Shown piece by piece: positions 1 through 4,267 of a stretch of 5,549 nucleotides of DNA. Where the stretch lies: positions 1-5,549 of the forward strand of contig DATFMH010000019.1 of NCBI GenBank assembly GCA_035267045.1, read 5' to 3'. Both the position numbers and the translations under genes were made by a program. This DNA is from DATFMH01 sp035267045. GTDB taxonomy: Bacteria > Bacteroidota > Rhodothermia > Balneolales > DATFMH01. Positions within the stretch are counted from its first letter, which is position 1. Every line of letters begins with the position of its first letter. Under the pieces are notes generated by a model. The model was not told the origin of the DNA. It ran no database searches and saw nothing but the letters and a program-made list of their open reading frames with translations.

Positions 1-28
1 ATCCTGTATTCTAAATTCTTTGTTCTAA
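1..28. repeat. Degenerate 7-bp tandem repeat (ATTCTAA type)
   Basis: Four consecutive heptamers can be laid out at 1-7, 8-14, 15-21 and 22-28. The middle ones read ATTCTAA, ATTCTTT and GTTCTAA, and the first (ATCCTGT) is more diverged. The word TTCTAAAT occurs at 9-16 and again exactly 14 bp later at 23-30. The array runs off the left edge, so its true length is unknown. It lies about 165 bp upstream of etfB and has the same 7-bp period as the arrays after fixX and after the acyl-CoA dehydrogenase gene, although the unit differs. AT-rich sequence makes chance resemblance easier, hence the moderate confidence. Confidence 0.45.
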
Positions 29-193
29 ATCATCTTTACTCTTTTCACTTCTTTTTTGTATCCTTTTACCGGCTGTCGGAATGAAAGTATCTGATAATAG
101 TTTTTCATATATTGATAGCCAAGAGAAAAGCGGTTCCTTAACAGATTTTTAGACAATAATTCGAATAACAAATAACTAAATAATATTAACTCT

Positions 194-979
194 ATGAATT
201 TTAAAGTCTGTATCAAACAGGTTCCGGACATAACTGCTCCAATCAAGATTCGAGACGGTGAGCTCATCATGGAAACAGATCGTATGGTGTTAGATGCATA
301 CAGCGCATCAGCCGTTGAAGAATCACTTGTTTTAACTGAAGAACATGGCGGAGACGTTGAAGTTATTTCCATTGGTCCGGATAAAGCCAAAGAAACTATT
401 CGTAAAGCTCTTGCTATGGGAGCTAAAAATGCAACGCATATTGTTATTGATGATAACGCTGAATACGATTCGGCAACATTCGCAAAAGTCCTGGCAGCTC
501 ATTTCAAGAATAATGCTGAATACGATGTCATTGCTTTGGGCAAACAATCACAGGATACTGACGCCGGTTTGACCGGTTCGATGCTGGCTGAATTGTTGGA
601 TCTTCCTTATGCCACTAATGCCGTAGCGCTCAAAATGGATCCGGATAATAAAAAGTTAATCGTCACACGTCAGGCTGATACGGCACAGGAAGTCATTGAA
701 TTATCGATTCCATGTATTGTGACATGTTCAAACGATATGAACAATCCGCGAATTCCGAGTCTCAAAGGAATTATGCAATCTAAAAGGAAAACCGTTGAAG
801 CGGTACAGTTATCAGACCTCGGACTTGATGGCAGTCGGTTGAGCTCGGAAGCACATATAAGCGTCGTAGGCTATGAAGATATGCCGGAGCGTGAACCCGG
901 TAAGAAATTTGAGGGAGAACCCGAAGAATTAGCTAAAAAACTGGTTGATCTCCTGGATAATGAAGCCAAAGTATTATAA
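194..979 (+). CDS. etfB: Electron transfer flavoprotein, beta subunit
   Basis: A 261-residue protein of normal EtfB length. It is the small subunit of the soluble EtfBA heterodimer, which takes electrons from acyl-CoA dehydrogenases and passes them to a quinone reductase. The N-terminus (MNFKVCIKQVPD) is the typical EtfB start. GKQ at 116-118, then D121, D123 and TG at 127-128, match the nucleotide-binding loop that holds AMP in canonical ETFs; the loop reads D-T-D-A rather than the D-G-D-T I associate with bifurcating EtfBs. Residues 185-194 (PRIPSLKGIM) followed by SKRK are the EtfB signature, and L190 aligns with the leucine that docks human ETF onto its dehydrogenases. No Shine-Dalgarno sequence precedes the ATG, which sits in AT-rich DNA; the start rests on family alignment. 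The gene is separated from etfA by an unusually long, structured spacer. The family is certain; the AMP versus second-FAD assignment is inference. Confidence 0.96.
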   Translation: MNFKVCIKQVPDITAPIKIRDGELIMETDRMVLDAYSASAVEESLVLTEEHGGDVEVISIGPDKAKETIRKALAMGAKNATHIVIDDNAEYDSATFAKVLAAHFKNNAEYDVIALGKQSQDTDAGLTGSMLAELLDLPYATNAVALKMDPDNKKLIVTRQADTAQEVIELSIPCIVTCSNDMNNPRIPSLKGIMQSKRKTVEAVQLSDLGLDGSRLSSEAHISVVGYEDMPEREPGKKFEGEPEELAKKLVDLLDNEAKVL

Positions 980-987
980 AAAGACTA

Positions 988-1111
988 TGCAAAACCGTTC
1001 TTTTGTCCAATATCTGTATTTACGCGACTTCGAAATCCTCTCATATCGCTTATATGTTGCGGTTTCAAAGTCGCTCACGCTTTGATCTTGAACAAAATCG
1101 CTGGTTTTGCA
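988..1111. repeat. Long nested inverted repeat (palindromic element) between etfB and etfA
   Basis: The segment folds on itself in one continuous register. TGCAAAACC (988-996) pairs with GGTTTTGCA (1103-1111), TTTTGT (1001-1006) with ACAAAA (1092-1097), and 1008-1010 and 1012-1014 with 1088-1090 and 1084-1086. A strong inner stem pairs 1024-1037 with 1061-1074 (13 of 14 positions, one being G-T), and a tip stem pairs CATAT (1042-1046) with ATATG (1052-1056) around a 5-nt loop. That is about 39 base pairs in 124 nt. It encodes nothing visible. It starts 9 nt after the etfB stop and is not followed by a U-run, so it does not look like a simple terminator. It may be a MITE- or REP-like insertion, or a structured RNA inside the etfB-etfA transcript. 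No clean target-site duplication is visible. Confidence 0.7.
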
Positions 1112-1131
1112 AAGCTAATTAGAAGGAAACC

Positions 1132-1150
1132 AGATAGTTCCAAACTATTT
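1132..1150 (+). other. Short stem-loop upstream of etfA
   Basis: ATAGTT (1134-1139) and AACTAT (1143-1148) pair around a 3-nt loop, extended by a G-T and an A-T pair to 8 bp. It ends 36 nt before the etfA start. No U-run follows, so a terminator is unlikely; it could shape the etfA leader or be incidental in AT-rich DNA. Confidence 0.3.
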
Positions 1151-1186
1151 CGATCAGGAAATTATTAAATCAAAAAAATATTAAAA

Positions 1187-2161
1187 ATGGGTACCATTTT
1201 AACAAACATCGCTATAAGCGACGGCAAGATTAAACGATCCTCTCTTGAGGTCTTGTCACATTGCCGTAAACTTGCGGATAATAACGGTCATGTTGTCGAA
1301 GCCGTTGTTATGGACGAAAATGCATCGTCATTTACAGAAGAAATTCAAAAATACGGGGCAAAGAAAATTTATACGGTAGAAAATCCGGCTTTCAAACAAC
1401 CCGTAAATACAGTTCTGTTAAATGCCTTATCAGCGGTTATCGAAAAAGCCGATCCTACCGTTATCGCGTTTGCATCAACAGAAAGCATCAAGGATATTCT
1501 CGGTGCGCTTGCCATGCGGTTCAATGCCGGAGTGTTATCCGATGTAGCTTCGTTCGAATTAATAGATGGCGGAATTGAAGGCAAACGGCCAATCATGGCA
1601 GCCAAACTGCTTGAGAAAGCACAGGCGAAAGGCGATAAAGTTATCGTCTCGGTTCGTTCCGGTTCATATGATCTTGAAGAATCACCGGCTGATGCTGAAA
1701 TAGAAAGTATAGATTTTGAGTTGGATGAAAGCAGCATCCGTGCTACGATAACAGACATTCTGAGCTCCTCAGGTGAGGGTATCGATTTGTCTGAAGCACC
1801 TGTTGTCGTATCCGGCGGACGCGGCGTCAAGGATGAGGAAGGCAAGAATATGGTTGAAGAATTGGCCAAACTACTCGGTGGTGCTGTCGGTGCTTCGCGG
1901 GCGGTTACAGAATCAGGCCTGTTCCCTGCAACGGCACAAATTGGTCAAACAGGGAAAGTCGTTTCACCTCAATTATATATCGCCATTGGTATTTCGGGAG
2001 CTATACAGCATATAGCCGGGATGGCAAACAGCAAGGTTATTGTAGCTATAAATAAAGATCCCGATGCTCCTATATTTCAATACACCACCTATGGCCTTGT
2101 CGGTGACTTATACAAGATTCTACCTGTGTTAATTGACGAGGTAAAAAAGATAAAGGGGTGA
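1187..2161 (+). CDS. etfA: Electron transfer flavoprotein, alpha subunit
   Basis: A 324-residue protein, the usual EtfA length. It forms the FAD-carrying subunit of ETF with EtfB. The N-terminal ETF alpha/beta-type domain covers roughly residues 1-190. The C-terminal FAD domain is fully recognisable: SGGRG at 209-213, SR at 237-238, QIGQTGK at 251-257, GISGAIQH at 268-275 (flavin-contacting S270 and H275 region), and NKDPDAPIFQ at 289-298. The segment after that reads YTTYGLVGD, where many members have an aspartate before the YG (ADYG); here it is T301. The ATG follows an A-rich leader without a Shine-Dalgarno sequence, and the start is chosen because MGTILTNIAI is where the domain begins. 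Eight nt separate its stop from fixC, so the two are surely cotranscribed. The family is certain. Confidence 0.97.
   Translation: MGTILTNIAISDGKIKRSSLEVLSHCRKLADNNGHVVEAVVMDENASSFTEEIQKYGAKKIYTVENPAFKQPVNTVLLNALSAVIEKADPTVIAFASTESIKDILGALAMRFNAGVLSDVASFELIDGGIEGKRPIMAAKLLEKAQAKGDKVIVSVRSGSYDLEESPADAEIESIDFELDESSIRATITDILSSSGEGIDLSEAPVVVSGGRGVKDEEGKNMVEELAKLLGGAVGASRAVTESGLFPATAQIGQTGKVVSPQLYIAIGISGAIQHIAGMANSKVIVAINKDPDAPIFQYTTYGLVGDLYKILPVLIDEVKKIKG
2153..2161 (+). promoter_or_regulatory. fixC ribosome binding site embedded in the etfA 3' end
   Basis: AAGGGGTGA covers the last two sense codons and the stop codon of etfA, 8 nt before the fixC ATG. This is a good anti-Shine-Dalgarno match and fixes the fixC start. 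The arrangement suggests that ribosomes finishing etfA help start fixC (translational coupling). It contrasts with etfB and etfA, whose leaders have no such site. Confidence 0.6.
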
Positions 2162-2169
2162 TATAAACC

Positions 2170-3579
2170 ATGGAAGATGAAAAATTTGATTGTATCATCG
2201 TTGGCGGGGGTATTGCCGGTCTGAGTGCCGCACTGACCCTTGCCAGGGCTAACATGAAATTTCTGCTCATTGAGCGGGGAGAGTTCAGCGGAGCCAAGAA
2301 TGTATCCGGTGGTGTTCTTTGGGGAACACAACTGGCGGAACTGGTGCCAAACTACTGGGAAGAAGATGATATCGGCTTTGAGCGATATATCAAACATCGC
2401 CGGCTCTCATTTCTGGATCATGATACCTCGTTTTCTATCGATTTTAAATCAGAGCATTTTGAAGAACCCCCGTATAAAGGGGTTATCGTTCTGCGGTCAA
2501 AATTCGATAACTGGTTTGCAGGTAAAGTACAGGATGCGATTGAGCAAAGTGATTATGCCGATGAATCATTCCTGGCAAATGATATCCTGGTAGAGGAAGT
2601 GCTCAAAGAAAACGGTAAGGTAATAGGTATCCGCTCCGGTGAAGAAAAATTTTATTCCGATTGCGTGATCATTGCCGAAGGGGTCAATAATCTGTTAACC
2701 CGGCAAATAGGCTTACAAACCGAATATGTGCCGGCCGATTATGTGGCAACGGGTGTAAAAGAGATCATTCGCATCGATCAAAAAGTGCTGGAAAACAGGT
2801 TTCAACTCGACGGGCTCAGCGGCATGTCCAATGAGTTTATCGGCCTGGGAGCTACGCTGGGTGTTGAAGGCGGTGGATTCCTTTATACCAACAGAGACAG
2901 CTTGTCGATCGGCCTGGTTGTAGGCCTTAAGGATTTGCGTGAAAAAGGCGGCAACAACGAATTAAGTAAAGCCGTAAATCGCAGGCGTGAAGAAGCCGGG
3001 AAACCACTCAAAGCACAGGATAAAAGTATGAATATTTATGATATCCTGTCTGAGTTCAAAAAACATCCTGCCGTAAAAGATATGATCAAAGGCGGTGAGA
3101 CGGTTGAGTATTCTGCACATGTGGTTTCAACAGGCGATATGCAAGTCATGCCCAGCGAAATATATGCGGATGGTGTCATGATCGCCGGTGAGGCTGCCAA
3201 TCTGTTGATGAATTCAGGTAAGGCCATTCAGGGGATGGATTATGCCATGAAATCGGGAGTATTGGCTGCACAAACGGCTGTCGATGCTAAAAAGAAAAAA
3301 GATTACAGTGCTGCCTCATTAAAGAATTATCGTACGTTACTCGAGAAAAGTTACGTAATGAAAGATATGAGACAATTTCAAAGCGCCGTTCATTTTCTGC
3401 ATACCCCGGCGATGTTTAATACCATCCCTAACCTCGTTTGTGATTTCGGCCGACAGTTTTTTACCATAGATAATACACCGACTGATAAAACGAGTAAAAT
3501 GCTGAAGAACTCCATCAAGAAATACAGTTCATATTCAGAACTTCTAAAAATTGGAATTAAAGGAGCTCGATCATTATGA
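2170..3579 (+). CDS. fixC: FixC / ETF:quinone oxidoreductase flavoprotein subunit
   Basis: A 469-residue FAD protein of the FixC/ETF-QO family, expected to take electrons from EtfBA and, with FixX, reduce membrane quinone. The Rossmann motif GGGIAG is at residues 12-17, the ribose-binding acidic residue is E35 (IERG), the family motif SGAKNVSGG is at 40-48 and VLRSKFDNW at 107-115. The GGGFLYTN block is at 234-241, and the second FAD segment IAGEAA at 338-343 leads into GMDYAMKSG. E341 stands where FixC proteins usually have aspartate (AGDAA). The protein is about 40 residues longer than E. coli FixC (428, from memory). Much of the excess is a basic, charged stretch around 260-300, before the conserved KKHPAV. 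No transmembrane helix is evident, so membrane contact is presumably peripheral. The ATG has a good ribosome site. The gene ends in a 4-nt overlap with fixX, which argues for one complex. Confidence 0.94.
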   Translation: MEDEKFDCIIVGGGIAGLSAALTLARANMKFLLIERGEFSGAKNVSGGVLWGTQLAELVPNYWEEDDIGFERYIKHRRLSFLDHDTSFSIDFKSEHFEEPPYKGVIVLRSKFDNWFAGKVQDAIEQSDYADESFLANDILVEEVLKENGKVIGIRSGEEKFYSDCVIIAEGVNNLLTRQIGLQTEYVPADYVATGVKEIIRIDQKVLENRFQLDGLSGMSNEFIGLGATLGVEGGGFLYTNRDSLSIGLVVGLKDLREKGGNNELSKAVNRRREEAGKPLKAQDKSMNIYDILSEFKKHPAVKDMIKGGETVEYSAHVVSTGDMQVMPSEIYADGVMIAGEAANLLMNSGKAIQGMDYAMKSGVLAAQTAVDAKKKKDYSAASLKNYRTLLEKSYVMKDMRQFQSAVHFLHTPAMFNTIPNLVCDFGRQFFTIDNTPTDKTSKMLKNSIKKYSSYSELLKIGIKGARSL

Positions 3580-3878
3580 AAGAACTTTCAATTGCAGAAC
3601 GCCTCGGACTGGTCAACTTTCGTAATCAGGGGAAGTCAGAAGCTAAACCACATATCCTGGTAGACACGGATATTTGCAACAGTAGCTGTCCGCATTTGTG
3701 TACCACGTATGTATGCCCGGCCAATTGTTACACAATTGATGAAAACGGGGAAGTTCATTTTCAATTCGAAGACTGTATTGAATGTGGCACGTGTATGTAT
3801 GCCTGCGATCAGGGGGCTGTCACGTGGAAGTATCCGGAGCCAGAAGAAGGTCGTGGTGTAAACTGGAATTTCGGTTGA
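3576..3878 (+). CDS. fixX: FixX ferredoxin-like iron-sulfur protein (two-cluster type)
   Basis: A 100-residue FixX protein, the Fe-S partner of FixC; together they replace the single-chain ETF:quinone oxidoreductase. HILVD (26-30) opens the conserved domain, CIECGTC (67-73) is the family hallmark, and the tail ends GVNWNFG as FixX proteins do (GV.F..G). There are nine cysteines: C34, C38, C42, C47 (followed by P), C51, C67, C70, C73 and C77. C47 with C67, C70 and C73 correspond to the four ligands of the one-cluster ETF-QO and E. coli FixX type. C34, C38, C42 and C77 would complete a second [4Fe-4S] cluster in the classic crossed ferredoxin arrangement. The start overlaps the fixC stop (ATGA), with AAAGGAG 10 nt upstream at 3559-3565. 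Heptamer repeats begin at the stop codon. Confidence 0.94.
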   Translation: MKELSIAERLGLVNFRNQGKSEAKPHILVDTDICNSSCPHLCTTYVCPANCYTIDENGEVHFQFEDCIECGTCMYACDQGAVTWKYPEPEEGRGVNWNFG

Positions 3879-3904
3879 CAATGACCAATGATCAAGTAAC
3901 AATG
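3877..3904. repeat. Degenerate 7-bp tandem repeat (ANCAATG type) at the fixX stop
   Basis: Four heptamers lie end to end at 3877-3883, 3884-3890, 3891-3897 and 3898-3904 (GACAATG, ACCAATG, ATCAAGT, AACAATG). The first uses the last two bases of the fixX TGA, so the array reaches into the gene's end. The same unit and period recur after the acyl-CoA dehydrogenase gene at 5456-5497. Confidence 0.6.
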
Positions 3905-3958
3905 ATCTGTAAACCGTGTTGTGAGGTTGCGCCTATCAGCGACAAGAATGAGTATGAG

Positions 3959-3986
3959 GGGACAGGAACATCTCGTGTTGCGTCCC
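3959..3986. other. Stem-loop, first of a cluster of four
   Basis: GGGAC (3959-3963) pairs with GTCCC (3982-3986), and AACA (3967-3970) pairs with TGTT (3976-3979) around a 5-nt loop. The two short stems are separated by an asymmetric bulge. It is weaker than the three stem-loops that follow. Confidence 0.35.
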
Positions 3987-4000
3987 ATCCCTGATAACTC

Positions 4001-4023
4001 ATTACGAAACTCTGTTTTGTAAT
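4001..4023. repeat. Stem-loop with 10-bp stem and TCT loop
   Basis: ATTACGAAAC (4001-4010) pairs over its full length with GTTTTGTAAT (4014-4023), one pair being G-T, closed by the 3-nt loop TCT. Its stem resembles that of the stem-loop at 4063-4082, and its CTCTG centre is shared with the one at 4030-4048. It may contribute to transcription termination or be one unit of a small palindromic repeat family. Confidence 0.6.
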
Positions 4024-4029
4024 GTATAG

Positions 4030-4048
4030 CCGGAAGCTCTGCTTCCGG
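4030..4048 (+). terminator. GC-rich stem-loop, candidate terminator of the fixX transcript
   Basis: CCGGAAGC (4030-4037) and GCTTCCGG (4041-4048) form a perfect 8-bp stem around the loop TCT. It is the most stable small hairpin in the region. Only a mixed TAATTT tract follows, so it is not a textbook intrinsic terminator. Its place about 150 nt after fixX and before an AT-rich promoter-like region makes transcript ending or 3'-end protection plausible. Confidence 0.4.
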
Positions 4049-4062
4049 TAATTTAAAATTCT

Positions 4063-4082
4063 GTTACAAACTTGTTTGTAAC
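4063..4082. repeat. Stem-loop with 9-bp palindromic stem
   Basis: GTTACAAAC (4063-4071) is followed after TT by its exact reverse complement (4074-4082). With the closing C-G pair open, it is an 8-bp stem with a CTTG loop. The TTACAAAC/GTTTGTAA stem is nearly that of the 4001-4023 stem-loop minus one pair, which suggests the two share an origin. Confidence 0.55.
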
Positions 4083-4109
4083 GCCTCAACTGTTCACCGA
4101 AAAACGAAC

Positions 4110-4142
4110 GTTATATAACAGAAAACTTTTCTATTATATAAT
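4110..4142. promoter_or_regulatory. Pair of AT palindromes with TTATATAA core
   Basis: GTTATATAAC (4110-4119) and ATTATATAAT (4133-4142) are perfect 10-bp palindromes sharing the core TTATATAA, with centres 23 bp apart. They lie 126-158 bp upstream of the dehydrogenase start and could be paired binding sites. In such AT-rich sequence they may equally be chance, so confidence is low. Confidence 0.25.
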
Positions 4143-4201
4143 TACGTATCTAAATAATGAATTCTGAATTTTTATTCACACAGAATCAGGTTCATGAATA
4201 C

Positions 4202-4207
4202 TATAAT
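4202..4207 (+). promoter_or_regulatory. Possible -10 box for the acyl-CoA dehydrogenase gene
   Basis: TATAAT is a perfect match to the sigma-70 -10 hexamer. The best -35-like word, TTCACA (4175-4180), is 21 nt upstream, longer than the usual 17, so this is a weak promoter call. If used, the transcript would start near 4214, just before the operator-like sequence at 4229-4243. Confidence 0.3.
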
Positions 4208-4228
4208 CAAGTGTGAAATTATTAAAAT

Positions 4229-4243
4229 ATGGAAGCGTTTCCA
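4229..4243. promoter_or_regulatory. LacI-family / cre-like operator candidate
   Basis: ATGGAAGCGTTTCCA is an imperfect palindrome centred on CG (12 of 14 central positions symmetric). It fits the degenerate cre consensus of the LacI-family regulator CcpA (WTGNAANCGNWNNCW) at every position. It lies 24 nt upstream of the dehydrogenase ATG and downstream of the possible -10 box, where a bound repressor would block elongation. CcpA itself belongs to Firmicutes; outside them a different LacI-family protein would be the binder. The match is seen; the role is inferred. Confidence 0.4.
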
Positions 4244-4267
4244 GATATCTAAAAGGAGAAATTACCA

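Larger units (their letters stand above)
3879..4267. other. Gene-free region between fixX and the acyl-CoA dehydrogenase gene
   Basis: 389 nt without a convincing gene. The open frame running from inside fixX to 3994 is a shadow reading with no start signal of its own. From left to right the region holds the heptamer array, a weakly paired stretch (3905-3958) in which I see nothing, a stem-loop cluster (3959-4082), and an AT-rich part (4083-4260) with two palindromes, a possible -10 box, an operator-like sequence and the ribosome site of the next gene. This layout suggests the fixX transcript ends here and the dehydrogenase gene has its own promoter. Confidence 0.7.

Noticed and set aside
138..168. 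TTAACA followed by an AT-rich -10-like region before etfB
   Set aside because: The only -10-like words are at poor spacing (19 nt) and poor match; I do not call a promoter here.
25..390. Minus-strand open frame of 121 codons overlapping the start of etfB
   Set aside because: It overlaps 197 nt of a certain gene, its product is low-complexity and unlike any family I know, and its C-terminal half reads through the AT-rich leader.
1369..1869. Minus-strand open frame of 166 codons inside etfA
   Set aside because: A shadow of etfA: Ser/Pro/Ala-rich composition, wholly within a gene with full family motifs.
194..3878. Reading the cluster as a nitrogen-fixation fixABCX operon
   Set aside because: No nif or other fix genes are present, EtfB does not look like FixA, and an acyl-CoA dehydrogenase lies next door; the family names alone do not imply nitrogen fixation.
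3782..3994. Open frame from inside fixX into the following spacer, with a Cys-containing tail
   Set aside because: It shares the fixX sequence in another frame, no ribosome site precedes any of its ATGs, and the spacer part looks like repeat-derived non-coding DNA.
4161..4186. ATTCTG/CAGAAT inverted repeat and nearby TGAAT-TTTT-ATTCA hairpin upstream of the dehydrogenase gene
   Set aside because: Arms of 5-6 bp in AT-rich DNA are expected by chance. The ATTCTGA word resembles the heptamer at the left edge, but there is no tandem array to support it.
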